From NCBI GenBank assembly GCA_037447655.1, contig JBBHKE010001455.1, positions 75,868 to 137,867 of the forward strand: a DNA stretch of 62,000 nucleotides, given 5' to 3'. This DNA comes from Zygnema cylindricum. Its lineage: Eukaryota > Streptophyta > Zygnematophyceae > Zygnematales > Zygnemataceae. The notes under the pieces are model-generated. The model had not been told where the DNA came from. It saw nothing but the letters and a program-made list of their open reading frames with translations, and searched no databases. Below are positions 24,501-36,684 of the stretch, one piece after another. Position 1 is the stretch's first letter. Each line of letters starts with the position of its first letter. The position numbers were made by a program, and so were the translations under genes.

Positions 24501-25856
24501 TACACAAAAGGAGGGAATTGACTACGAGGAAACCTTTGCCCCGGTGGTCAGATTTCCCTCCGTCCGCATACTTCTCAGCTAGCAGCAGCGGAAGACATGG
24601 AAGTGCATCAGATGGACATCAAGAAAGCCTTTTTGCATGGAGAATTGGAAGAGGAGATCTTCATGCGACAACCCGAATGATTTGTGGAGGAAGGAGAGGA
24701 GAGTAAGGTATGCAGGCTGATTAAAACTCTTTATGGTTTGAAACAGGCGCCTCGACGATGGAATAACAAGCTTGATGTGTTTCTTACCGGTCTGGGATAT
24801 ATTCGAATCAGCTCAGATCACTCAATCTATATTTTCGAAGATGAGGAAGGTTTTTTATTTATTGCAATTTATGTTGATGATTTGCTTGTTTTAAGTAAAT
24901 CAATAGAAAAAATTAATTAATTGAAAACCGATCTTAAACGGAGATTTGAAATGAAAGATATGGGAGAAGCAAAATATATTTTGGGAATTCAAGTAGAGAG
25001 AGACCGAAAAAGGAAAATTATAAGACTCACTCAAAAGGAAGCAATAGGGAACATGCTTGAAAAATTTCAATTGGATAAAGCTAATAGTTGTACAACTCCA
25101 ATGGAGTTTAAGAAGGGAAGTGAGGAAGAAGGAGTCATAGTCTTAGACGAGGAATTATTTCCTGAAGAATAGAAGTTCATGCAGACTATTCTTTACAGGC
25201 AAGTAGTGGGAAATCTAATCTATTTTATGAATTGTACCCGGCCGGATTTAGCTGCAGCAGTAGGAGTGCTGAGTAGAAGTCTAAATGCTCCCACTAAGAA
25301 GGATTGGGAGGCAGCTAAGAGAGTCCTTAGATATTTGATAGGAACTAGGGATATATGGTTGCATTTGGGTGGGGAGAATACAGACATCACTACTTGGAGT
25401 GATGCCAGTTATGGTGATGCTCCGATGAGGAGATGCACTTCTGGATATGTATTATATGTGGGTGATGGGGCTTGCTGTTGGAGTAGCAAACAGCAAAGAG
25501 TTATTGCTCAATCCACCATGGAGGCTGAGTATATGGCCTCTTGCTCGGCTGTAAAATAATTGATGTGGGTCAAGTCTTTGATTGATGAGCTTGGTCACCT
25601 TAAGAGTGGTGTGCAGAAAAGTTTTTATGATAATCAGGCAGCAATTGCTATTTCTGCCAATCCTAAACATCATTTTAAAGCCAAACACATGGACATCAGA
25701 CTCAGTTTTGTTAGAGAGAAAGTAGAAAACAAAATAATCAGTTTAGAGTACAGACCAGATAGTGAGATGGTAGCAGATATGATGACCAAACCTGTGCCTT
25801 CCCCTAAGCTAATTTTTTGCAGGGAGAAGTGTGGTCTGAAATTAAAGATTGACTAG
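21508..25856 (+). pseudogene. Broken gag-pol of Copia C1
   Basis: Domains in order: gag (21508-22190; VMGPPSRVPIFNG); a CCHC knuckle at about 22405-22450, frameshifted at the His; protease with DSGAS (about 22663-22680); GAG-pre-integrase WHKRLGHVN (about 23058); integrase core with DDWSRYSRVYF and SDNGGEYTS (23300-23480) and NGVAERLNRT after a frameshift at about 23530; RT from [12 protein letters not shown] (about 24425) through YVDDLLVLS (about 24870); RNase H ending near 25856 ([24 protein letters not shown]). Stops break it at 22095, 22181, 23851, 24580, 24918, 25170 and 25557, plus several frameshifts. It cannot make a full polyprotein. Confidence 0.9.
21528..21542 (+). other. Anticodon-arm PBS of Copia C1
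   Basis: GGTTATGGGCCCACC directly follows the LTR. It is complementary to the anticodon stem-loop of plant initiator tRNA-Met (GGTGGGCCCATAACC), not to its CCA end. It also encodes gag residues VMGPP, so the PBS lies within the gag frame. Confidence 0.75.
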
Positions 25857-25869
25857 AAAATAAGGGGAG

Positions 25870-26915
25870 TGTAGAAACTAATGGTTTTATTAGTATTTTC
25901 TAGGTCTAAATAGAAATATAGAAAGAAGCCGAGGCAGTCTACCTCTAACTTCTCTCTCCAAATCTCAAACTTGTCGCAGTCACTGAGAAATTGGAGAGGA
26001 AGCTAGAGCCATGGCTACCTTGGCTATCCTGAGGTTTACGGGAATTTTATACTAGGGTTTATTTATTTATTTATTTAAAAGGAATGTGCCGGCGGCAGGA
26101 TTTGATCCTTGTACCTACCGGCCGGCAGACAGGAAATAGCCGGTAGCCTTAGCCGTTAGATCTAGCAGTAGTATTACGTGATATGTAGTTTGATAATTAT
26201 ATAAATTAGAATACGTACGATAATTCATTTAACTGTTACGATTTACGGGATGCATAGATCCGGTACGAATGATAGTACGGATTACGAATCAATACCGCGC
26301 ATTTGTTTCGGAAGTGAAATAAATACCGCGCATGTATTTATTACGGCCACGATTAAATCTGAATTTAATCGGACGGCCGGGATTAGCGCCGAGATCACGG
26401 AGGAAGATTTCGGCGGTTTGTGGCCATCGCCACATCGGATGACGCGTGGCGAAATTCCGTTGGATCGTAGAATCTCCGGAGATCATGGCACCGAATCCGG
26501 ATTTGACATGTGTCGACATTTTGGCCATGTCGTACAATGTCCGTACATAAAGTACACCGGCGGCTGTACTTTTACGTACGGAACTCAATTCTGATTGGTT
26601 CCGTACATCAGTAGATAGAGTCTGTGAGAGAGATAGGACTTAGAAAAATTAGAAGATAGGACCCCCTCTCCCAGAGAGCTTCTGTACAAAAGGTCAACTT
26701 TGACCCCCCATAACTTACTGCTCAGGGGAGCAAATTCAAAGATTCTTTTTGCTATCAACTCAGGGGAGTCTTGTCTTCACAGGGGTGAAGTTGGTCAGCG
26801 TTTTTGTCTGCCAGGGTGGCAGTTATCTTTGCTTAAACACAAAGGGGTCAGGATTATCCTAGAGGCTTCTTGGAAGCTGTCCACTCTGAGGACTTATGGA
26901 GGTCTCAGAGTTACA
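25870..26915 (+). repeat. 3' LTR of Copia C1
   Basis: 1046 bp, the same length as the 5' LTR and nearly base-for-base equal. Hairpin at 26087-26127. It is followed by the target duplication AGAAT. Confidence 0.95.
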
Positions 26916-26989
26916 AGAATTTCTCTTCAAAAGAATCTCGAGAAGATGAAAATGGAGAATCTACAAATCAGCAATCGCATTACTTGCTT

Positions 26990-29060
26990 TCGGAGCTTAT
27001 GGCGGCTCCATCTCCAATTGTCCAATTATTCCCTTTTGTGAGGGCTTTCTATTCTTCGACAAGCAGCCTTTCCTTTTCGACCGACGGTGATCTCATTCCA
27101 CTCTCCTCTGCGACTGGCACTCGCCAAGGCGACCCTCTGGGCGGACCTTTGTTCCCCCTTGCCCATTATCGGGCCCTTCGTGCTTCCGCAACCGCTTTCC
27201 CTTCTTGCCTTTTCCCTTCGGTTGCAGATGATACGCACATAATTGGGCCTAGAGAACAAGTCGTGTTGGAATACGATTTTTTCAAATAACGTTTAGCCGA
27301 ACTCAACCTTTCAATCCAACCTTCAAAGTGTGTTATTTGGTCTCCTCAGGATATTCCACCTTCCTTTACCCCCCCCCCTCTTGGTTTTCAAACCCCTTCT
27401 CCTTCCGATGGCATTCGTATGCTAGGTTGCCCCCTTGGTTCGGATACTTTTGTGACCCAATTCCTTGATGATGCTTTACAGACAGATTTGGCCTAAGTGG
27501 ACGACCTTCCTCACCTTCACGATCCCCAAGTGGCTTTTGCTATGTTAACCAGGTGTTTTCCCCATCGCCCTTCTTACCTCACTCGTACTTCCCCTCCCAC
27601 CTCGACATTCGTCTCCTCTCTTTCGGCATATGACGATCGACTCATGGACTTCCTCCACACTCTGTTAGGTCGTGAGGCATTCGATCGCGAGTCCGGGCCC
27701 TCAACCCGCATTCAAGCTTCCCTCCTTGTATCTGTCGGAGGGTGGGTCGGAGGGTTGGGTCTATTATCGACTGCTCGTGTTGCTCCCGCTGCCTATTTGG
27801 GAAGTGGTGTCTTATTGCCTCTACCCTTGTTTCCCGTTTCTTGGCTGGGGACACCTCGTTCTAGCTACTGTGGTCCCCCGCATTTCAGACTGTGTGTTAG
27901 CATTCCAGCACACTCTATTGGACGCGTCATGTTCTCTTCCTCCCCATGCCCTAGTGGATGTGCCGATTTTCTCCACCTTGGTTACCACATCTGCTGAGCG
28001 TGTTCAAGAATCAATTTCCGATCGGGTTGTCGCCGCCATTAAATCTGACCTTCTCAAGGCACTTCCCTCTGATTCTTCGCGTGCCCGTCTTCTATCTTGT
28101 GGTGGACGAGGTTTTGGACCTTGGCTTTTGGCTACACCTATTTTGTCCACTCTCCGATTCTCACCTGCTCAATTCACCACCGCCTTCCGATTTCGCCATG
28201 GCCTCCCCCATCCTCCTTTACTTGGCTCTCTTGTTTGTGCATGTGGTCGTGTTTTGGGGCCCGATGGGGTCCATCTGCTTCGTTGCTCCCATGGGGGGGA
28301 TTTGATCCAAGCGCACGACACTATTCACGACGTTGTTGCGACTATCGCTTCGGAGGGGGGCTTTTCTGTGCGTCGGGAGGTTTCTCACATTATTCCATCA
28401 CATCGGATCGATGTTGTTTTTCTTGATGGTGCCCGTCGCATCTTCGATGATATTGTTTTGGCAAACCCTTCTTCTGCTACGGTTGTTGGTCGGGCGACTC
28501 GATATGTTGGGGTGGGGGCTCGTGATGCCGCTAAGGCGAAGGAGTGTGACTGTGCTCACAGGGACCCTATGGACGACTTTATTCCGATGGCCGTCGAGAT
28601 CTTTAGTTGTTTGGGTGTTGCAATGGACGAGTTTCTCCGTAGTGCTTTCGAGTGCTGAGGACCTGGGAGCCCTCCTCCTTCGGTCCTTACATCTTTTTAT
28701 CGTCAACGCTTATCTGTGGCTTTACAGCGAGTCCAGGCTTCTATTCTCCTCCGATCGGCTATCTCGGTTATGGATCGTCGCCGTGTTCCGGACTTCCCTC
28801 AACGTGCTCCCCCGGGTTGGGGGGACTTACGGGGTTGCTTTTCATAAATCGATAATTGAGTTGGGGTTAGAGTTGTAGTTTTGGATTTGTGAGTTGCCGG
28901 GCTTTTCATTTTGGGTTTGGGTGCTTTTATTTGCCTTGTTGTTGTTCCCATTGCTCTCTTTAGTTTTATTGCCCTGGTAGTTTTTATGTGTTGGCCATGC
29001 CACCCCTTTTGTACCCCCGAACTCAGATGGTTTACAATCGTGCTTTTTAATTTATCCTGC
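26990..29060 (+). mobile_element. 5'-truncated LINE with endonuclease-like C-terminus
   Basis: A 2.07-kb insertion is flanked by CTTGCTT (26983-26989) and CTTACTT (29061-29067), a seven-base repeat with one change. The paralogous unit at 40779-40790 lacks it. The remaining frame begins inside the reverse transcriptase (GTRQGDPLGGPLF, then ADDTHIIGP as the catalytic ADD) and continues through a thumb-like region. Downstream, 27672-28658 carries CACGRVLGPDGVHLLRC, a C-x-C-x8-H-x3-C zinc motif, and then RIDVVFLDG...FDDIVLANP, resembling a restriction-like endonuclease. That order fits early-branching, R2- or Utopia-like non-LTR elements. Stops at about 27287 and 27494 and a frameshift near 27780 inactivate it. 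The clade is a guess. Confidence 0.75.
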
Positions 29061-29226
29061 CTTACTTTCCTCCGGGGACTAGATAATGTTAAAGTTGACG
29101 AATTTCGTTGAAACTGTAGTCACACCATGCTTAGTCTTTGTCTTTTTCTGCCCCTTTACCAGCCTTCCTCCACGCCCACATACTTGGAGGCTGCCAATCG
29201 AAAGGTAAAATCTCACCTTTCCATCC
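29061..29226. repeat. Duplicated unit, copy 1 (right end)
   Basis: Matches 40788-40948 (GGGGACTAGATAATGTT, CACACCATGCTTAG, CTCACCTTTCCATCCCA). Identity ends at CCATCCCA, where copy 1 enters a (GA)n tract and copy 2 enters DCL 3' flanking sequence. Confidence 0.85.
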
Positions 29227-29231
29227 CAGAG

Positions 29232-29294
<63 letters not shown>
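29227..29294. repeat. (GA)n microsatellite
   Basis: A GAGAGA run of about 68 bp with a few AAA interruptions, at the junction between the duplicated unit and the next Copia fragment. Confidence 0.95.
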
Positions 29295-31305
29295 CGATTA
29301 GCTTAATACGCTCTACCATGTAGTGTCTTGGTTTTTTGCAAAAGTGACACAACCCTTTTGAGACCCTCGGTCCCGATTCATCAAACTAAGTTTTTTGTCC
29401 TCCTCCTCGATAGTTTCCAATTGATTTTCTGGGATCCTTGCTCCTCTAATCACTTCCTATTGCCAAAGCTTGTCCAGTTTTCCCTCCCTTTCAGATCTCA
29501 ATTGTATTCTCTTGAACGAGAATCATCCCAACCATAGATTTCCAAATCCACATGGAATCCGACAAATCTTGCACAAAATTGACTATGTTTTCTAGTCATC
29601 GGGTAACTTCATGAGCAGGCAATTCACCTTCATCTTTTCTTTTTCTACCGAACCAGCAATCTCTAGTTTTATGAAAATGGTTGCAAGCTCATTACAAAAG
29701 TCTAGCATTTTCCCCCCTTTGTATGCATATGCATCTATCTTTTGATCAACCATTTGCTACTACTGAATAGTACCACTCCGGTACATCTCTATGAGGGTAA
29801 TCCACAGATAAGATGCTCTTTCCACCTATAAATGAAGAGATGTAAATCCTTGAGTAAGATGGCGGAGAATGAAGTGTTTTGCCACCATTTTGTTGTAGTC
29901 CCAAGTATCAACATCATTCTCTTCATTCCTCAAAATACGTGACATGAACTCTGAACTGGTTCCGATAGGTGTTGCTATCATTGTAACTGTTTCCTTATCT
30001 TTCCTTTTGTCCATCACAATGCTCTCCTCGTCCTCCGAATCCTCTGGTAGAGCAAGATCTGCTTTTCTGGTAAACCTGCTTCCCCTAAACCCCAAAGGAA
30101 TGGCTGAACTGGATGGACGCCTCACTCGTCCACTTACTATCCCCCAAAACATATTTTCACATAAAGCCCCTGTCATCATACTTTCCCAATATATGAAGCA
30201 TGTTCCATTAAATATGGGTACCATAGAGGGTGAGCCCATAACTTGCTACTATGAGACCTCCATTGGCCCTCAGAGTAGGCATCTCACTAGAAGCCCCTAA
30301 GATAACCCTGTCCCCTTTGAGTTTTAACAACAAAAATTGCCACCGTGACAGATAAAAACTCTGACCAACTTCACCTTTGTAAAGAAAAGACTCCTTTGAG
30401 TCTATAGATAAAAGAATCTCTGAATTTGCTCCCGTGAGCAGCTAGTTTTGAAGGGTCAAAGTTGACCTTTTGTACAGGAGCTCTTTGGGAGAGAGGGGTC
30501 TACCTACCAAATTTTCTATGTCATAAGTCCCTCTCTAAACCCTATACTACTAGAGTACGACACCAATCATATTATTGTGTCGTACAAAAAAGTATAGGTG
30601 CCGATGTACTTTCTGTACGAGAATCGTACGGCATGGCCAAAATATCGACTCCTGCCATATCCGGATTTGCTACCGTAATCTCGGGAGATGCCGCAAGCCA
30701 ATGTGATTGTGCCACGTGTCAATTGACGTGGCAATGACCAAAAACCGCCAAAGCACCCATTTTGCGATCTCGACATCTAAACGTGTCGTTCGATCAAGAT
30801 CAGCAATTAATTCTAGACGTCAAAAATAAATGCGTGGTATTTGTTTCGGCGTCAAAACAAATGGCCGGTATTAGTTTCGTGGAGTATCATATACCGTAAG
30901 TTTAGAAAAATTGTACCTATGTCGAAAGACGATTCGCGCCGTTAAATGAAATCGTCTACGTTTACGTCTATAAATATTTATGAAACCCTATATACCTCAG
31001 CACTGATCATAGACTAATACGATAAAGCTACCGGCTAATGCTTGACTTGACGGACTACAAGTACTCGCATCAAATCCTAGGTCCGTCAAGTTGCTTTTGG
31101 TAAACTTACTAAAGTAATACTTGTCTCTCTGTGAACCTCATGGGCAGCCATGGCACTAGCTTCTTCTCCAACCTTTAGTGACTGCGACAAGTGTGGGAGT
31201 TGGAGAGAGGAGTTAGAGGCAGACCGCCTCTGCTTCTTTTTATGCTCTTTATCTTTACATGTTTTAAACTTAGAAAATACAAATAAAACCTTTATTTTCT
31301 ATACA
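29295..31305 (-). mobile_element. C1-like Copia fragment: gag plus LTR
   Basis: On the minus strand the LTR occupies 30244-31305 (1062 bp; TGTATAGA...GTAGCA), with a perfect nine-base-pair outer hairpin at 31047-31089. A diverged PBS lies at about 30229-30243. The gag relic runs from about 30239 down to a knuckle (CHFCKKPRHYMVE, about 29310-29352), with IFNGTCFIYWESMM near the start. The rest of the element is missing at the (GA)n tract. Confidence 0.8.
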
Positions 31306-34300
31306 TCGCTATGTAGACTGTCCCATCCTCACCCTTTAGAACGTTCACAAAGTGATTATAACTTATCCTCTTAAATCCTATGCTAGGTAGAGATTCATCA
31401 AGATTCAAATTCCATTGCTTAGGGGCATGTTTTAGGCCATACATAGATTTTAGCAATTTGCTTGAGTTAGTTTTAATAATTTGTTATTTCTATCTCTCTC
31501 TACTTGAATACCCTAAAAGTATTTTGCCACACCGAGGTCTTTCATCTTAAACCTTGAATTTAAAGTTGCTTTAATTTTAATAATTTTAACCATTGATTTG
31601 CTAATTAATAACAAATTGTCTACGTACACCGCAATGTAGAATTTTCCATCCTCACCCTTTAGAACTTTCACAGAGTGATCAAAATTTATCCTCTTAAATC
31701 CTAGGTTAGTTAGAAATTCATCAAGCTTCAAATTCCATTGCCTAGAGGCCTGTTTTAGATCATACATAGATTTTAGCAATTTGCACACTAAGTGCTCTTT
31801 TCCTAGTTCTACATACATCTCAAGTTGGTGCATGTAAATAGTTTCTTCTAACTCTCCATGCAAAAAGGCCGTTTTACATCCATTTGTTGTGTTTCCATAT
31901 CTTCTACAACAGCTATAGACAACAAAATCCTAGCTGTCAGAAATCTTACCACTAAAGAAAATGTTTGTTCAAAATCAATTCTTTCATTTTGATTATAACC
32001 CTTTGCCACAAGTCTAGCATTATATCATTCGATGTTATTTGCGCGATTTAAATTCGCCTTGAATACCCATTTGTTGCCGATCGCTTTTCGGTACAGAGGA
32101 AGGTCCACAAGCTCCCACGTTTGAGCCTCCGTGATCGACTTCATTTCGTCGTTTGCTGCCTCGATCCAGTGATGTGGTTCTAGCAATGAGAAGGCCTCCC
32201 GGATGTTGAGAGGGTCCCCTGAGGCCGTAGAGTAGGCAAAGTGGGAGCTTGCTTGCAGCCGGCTACTAGATTGTCTTCCCCTCGGAAATTTTGAGGCTGA
32301 AATCGTCGGATCTCTCGCATTCATCGTTGGTCTCTGGCTGGAATCTGCAGGATAAGATCGAGTTTGACCAGGCTAGAAATGAAACGTTTGGCTGGAATCT
32401 GCAGGATGTGATCGAGTTTGACCAGGCTAGAAATGAAACTTTTGAGGATCCAGATGAACCTCAGACTTAGGTGTTGCAATCAGAGGTCGTTGCACCCGGA
32501 TGACAATTTCATATTTAAAGTCCAGAATTACATATTCCTCACTTTTTCTTGCTTTTGTTGGTCTGTCATTTTAAATAAATCCATGGAGTCATGCTCATCT
32601 TTGATAATGATATTTTTTGCTACAACTTTCTTTTGTTTCTCGAAAACAAAGACTCTATACCCTTTTGTGTGATCATCATATCCTAGCAAAATACATGTAA
32701 TCCCTTAGGTTCCATTTTCCATCTATCTTTAGATGTATTTATAATGAAGCATTTCCTGCCAAAAACTTTGAAATGACTAGCATCACATTTTTTGCCAGTC
32801 CGGACCTTGTAAGGCGTAGTCTCTAATGATCGTGACCCTATCCTATTCTTTATATAGACTGCACAGTTAAAGGCTCTAGCTTAGAATTTCGGATCTACGT
32901 CTTTATGTGGAATCATGGACCAAGAACTCTTTGTGATTGTTTTACTTAGTCTCTCTGAAACCCCATTTTGTTCCGGTGAATATGGAACAGTCAACCGATA
33001 ACGTGTACCTTCCTGTAGTAAAAAGTTTTCAAATTATTTTGACGTATATTCGTCGTTGTTGTCCGATCTCAGTTCCAGAATTGGCAAACCATGTAGTTTC
33101 CCCACCCATGCTTTGTAGTGTTTGAAGTGGCCGAAAACCTCACGTTTTTCTTTCATGAAGTAGATTTTAGTGAACCTTTAAAAATCATAAGTAAATGTAA
33201 CCTTATATTTCATCCCCCCGGCAGATGGTACTTTTGCAGGGCCGAAAACATCAGAATTAATAAGTTGCAACAGTTTAGTAGACCGATGTTCAAATTCTTG
33301 TGGGAACGGGAGTCTTTGTATTTTCCCCAATGCACAACCATCACATGTTCTAACTGGCTGATCTGTAAGAGAGACACCTTCTACTTTACCAACAGGTACC
33401 ATCTTTTTCAAACTATCATAGTTTACATGGCCTAATCTTTTATGCCACAACTCATCTCAATGGAAGGCACCCGAATACAAAACATCATTTTCCTTATTAT
33501 GAGCTATATCCATACGGTACATTATGCTGGCATTTGTAGATGCCTGTCACGGCAACTTAGTCACCGCAACTTTGCCATTCTTACTGACAACATGCCGACC
33601 ATGCTTCAAATTAACCTCAAAGCGTTTATTTTCTATAAAAGAAGTGGAATACAAAATTTTCTTTAAGTCTGGGACAAAGACGACATAATAAAGAGTCCTT
33701 CCAACAACCTTTCCCTATATATCAACTAGTAAAGAAACATCACCTACAGCACGAGTTTGTACACTCATGCCACACGTCTAATAAATATTCATTTCAGGTG
33801 TGGATTTCAGATTTTTAAAAATTGCTTTGTTTTCAGCACATGTGGGCAAGCGCTCCCGTATCCATTATCCATCCAGTGTTTTTTGAGCCCTCCATCGCTA
33901 CTGCCATAGCAAATAAATCCGCCTCTTCTTGTTTGGAGAAGCTCAAAGGAAGAAGACGAAAATATTGCATTACCACGAGGTGTAGGCCCCGTGAGGCTTT
34001 GGTTAAACTTGCTCCGTTGCCATCCCGGCCTGTATAAACCTTTTTTAAATTTATAACAAAACTTATAGCCATGACCTTTTTCATTACAATAAAAATAAGC
34101 GTTGGAAGACTTTCTATTCCCTCCCTAATTAAACTCATTAAACTGCTGCCGATTTTGGTTAAATTGATTTTCTATTGATTAAACTAATTTCTTTTGCTGA
34201 TTAAATTGATTCTCTTCCTCAAAGTCCGTATTAAATGCTTTTACTTGCTTTTCTCCACTGAGAATTTTAAAAGTAGCTTCATTTTGTAGTATTAGATTAA

Positions 34301-34810
34301 TCGTTAACTGTAAAGTCCACCTAGCTTTATCCCGTTGTTTGAACTTATCAAAAAATCCTTTCATACTACTAGAGAGACCCCTCATTAGCAATGTAACCTG
34401 TCGAAACCGAGGAAATGTATCGATGCACAACCATGAGCATCGATAAGAATTCGAAATTTGTTACCATATTCTTCCATTGTGTCACGCGTGTATTTATAAT
34501 CCCAAATTTGACCACCCAAGAGGAGTTCCTCTTCGACACTAGCTTTCTCATAATCATTTTTAAGAGATTCCCAAATATCAATCGCCTTTTTCATGTTGAT
34601 CCGAGACATAGCCAATTCCTCGGAGAGACAGATCTTTAGAATAGAACGAGCTTGCGAATTTTCTTTGACCAAGATGCATTTGTTGCTGCTAGGGAACCAT
34701 CCAAAATATCCAAAAGATTAACATTCTCGAAGTGAGTTTCCACCATATCTGCCGAATAAACATATTTTTCCCCTGAGAAGATAGGAATTCTCGATGACAT
34801 GGGCATAACC
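31306..34810 (-). pseudogene. Copia C3-family gag-pol relic
   Basis: Minus-strand domains run from gag near 34870 ([19 protein letters not shown]) through protease WIMDTGALAHMC (about 33835), GAG-pre-integrase MWHKRLGHVNYDSLKKM (about 33450) and broken integrase. RT follows (KAIGNKWVFKANLN about 32060; YVDNLLLISKS about 31610). RNase H and the other LTR are absent. At 31306-31470 a second, diverged copy of the RT piece also seen at 31640-31800 is present, showing rearrangement or a second nested relic. Many stops. Confidence 0.8.
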
Positions 34811-35865
34811 TGTTGTTCCACGACCACCAGTGCAGGTGAAGGAGCAGCAGTAGTAGTCGAAGTAGACATGATACACTCGCAGAAGCTATCAAGAATCCTA
34901 CAAAACAACATTTCTCCAAAGCTCACCAAATATGACACAAAAATCCAAACTTTACAAAACTATACCATAGTATAGAATATCATAAACACTAACAACTCCT
35001 TAAGTTTGAGCACAATTGATTTAATATAACCCAAGATATGATGCTTAGAAGTTTCCCAAATAATGTTTGCAGGTTTCACTATGTTGAAGTCTGGATACAA
35101 AAATATTATAAGTCCTTAGTCTTATACTTACAGTGAGTATCTAATTCTAATTATCTTATTACATAGTAATACCTAAAATAGTAGTACAGTACCTACGAAA
35201 TAAGTGTACCTGAGATGTACGTCCAAAAACGAAATTGCACCATAAATTAAACATACTTAATCACACTAAAACTTAATCTACAGTCGTACAACCAACATTA
35301 CACAAATATATTCAAATAGTGGCCATACAAATATTCGCCACTTACTGCGTCATCAATGTCCGGATGCGTCCATCCGGCTGTTGCAAAAACACCTGCCAGC
35401 TTAATCACTTGTGGTCCCCTTATTAATCTCGTTCTTCAACTACAATAATATCAACCGTGGCTGCGTTACCTGCCAGCTTAATCACTTGTGGTCCCCTTAT
35501 TAATCTCGTTCTTCAACTACAATAATATCAACCGTGGCTGCGTTGTCCCATACAGGACCATTTCCAAAATAGTCGCTCTTCTCCTTGTTCGTTGGATCAT
35601 CAGACTTTGTCCGTCCGGCATGTGACACGTGGAACTGTTCGTCCGTGACTTTTCACAGTATCTATGGGTTTATGTGGTGATGTCGCGTGTTTATGTAAAG
35701 TACATTACACTCTTTTGTACTTCTGCTACTTTCACCCTATTAGAGGTAACTTTTACAAGACATTTAGACAAAATATATTCTAAACTTCCTAAACTTCTAT
35801 ATATGTCCTAAACTTCCTCCCACACTCATATTTACTGAGGCTCAAAGCTTTCTAAAATCAATACA
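34811..35865 (-). repeat. C3-family LTR
   Basis: A 1055-bp LTR on the minus strand. It starts in plus coordinates at TGTTGTTCC beside a decayed PBS (GGTTATGCCC on the minus strand) and ends AATACA at the edge of the minisatellite. It contains the 77-bp tandem duplication at 35391-35544. Confidence 0.7.
35391..35544. repeat. 77-bp tandem duplication in the C3 LTR
   Basis: The block from ACCTGCCAGCTTAATCAC to GTGGCTGCGTT at 35391-35467 is repeated at once at 35468-35544 with no difference that I saw. The identity implies a recent event within an old LTR. Confidence 0.9.
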
Positions 35866-36684
35866 TATCGGAGCATGGCATCATATCGGTGCATGGCATC
35901 TATATCGTATCATGGCATCGATATCAGAGCATGGCTTCCATATCGTAGCATGGTTGCCATATCATAGCATGGCTTCCATATCGAACCATGGCATCCATGT
36001 TGGTGCATGGTATGCATATCGGTGCATGGTATCCATATCGGAGCATGACATCTATATTGGTGCAGGCATCCATATCGGAGCATTGCATCCATATTGGAGC
36101 ATGGTATCCATATCGTAGCATGGTTGCCATATCGGTGCATGGCGTCTATAGCGGTGCATGGCATTCATATAAATGCAAGCGGAGCATGACATTTGTATCG
36201 TAGCATGGTGTCCATATCGGTGCATGTCATCCATATCGTAGCATGACATCCATAACGGAGCATGACATCTATATCGTAGCATAGCTGCCATATCGGAGCG
36301 TGGCATGCCTATCGTAGCATGGTATCATATCGGTGCATGGCATGCATATAGTAGTATGGTATTCGAATCGTTGTATGGCGTCCATATCGGTGCATGGCAT
36401 GCATATCGTTGCATGGTAGTCATATCGCTGCATGGCATCCATATCTTAGCATGGCATTCATATCTGAGCATTATATCCTTATCAGTGTATGGCATCGATA
36501 TCGGTGCATGGCGTCCAAATTGTTCATGGTATTCATATTGTGCATGGCGTCCATATCTGTGCAAGACATCCATATTGTAGCATGGCATCCATATCGTTGC
36601 ATGGCATACATATTGGTGCATAGCGTCTATATCGGTGCATGGCATCCATATCGGTGCATGACATCCATATCGTAGCATGTTATC
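35866..36684. repeat. 18-bp minisatellite array 2
   Basis: About 45 degenerate copies of an 18-bp unit of the GCATGGCATCCATATCGG type. It is continuous in sequence with array 3 once the solo C2 LTR and its target repeat are removed. Confidence 0.9.

Larger units (their letters stand above)
20477..26920 (+). mobile_element. Copia C1 element with identical LTR lengths and 5-bp TSD
   Basis: A 6434-bp element (20482-26915) has 1046-bp LTRs at both ends that look almost identical; one difference was noticed, at about 20693 versus 26080. The LTRs begin TGTAGAAAC and end AGTTACA. The target duplication AGAAT is at 20477-20481 and 26916-26920. The unit at 40701-40760 preserves the unfilled site (ATGAAAATTTCTC). 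A polypurine tract AAGGGGAG precedes the 3' LTR. The coding order gag, protease, integrase, RT, RNase H is that of Copia. Despite the young LTRs, the polyprotein is broken by many stops and frameshifts. Confidence 0.95.
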
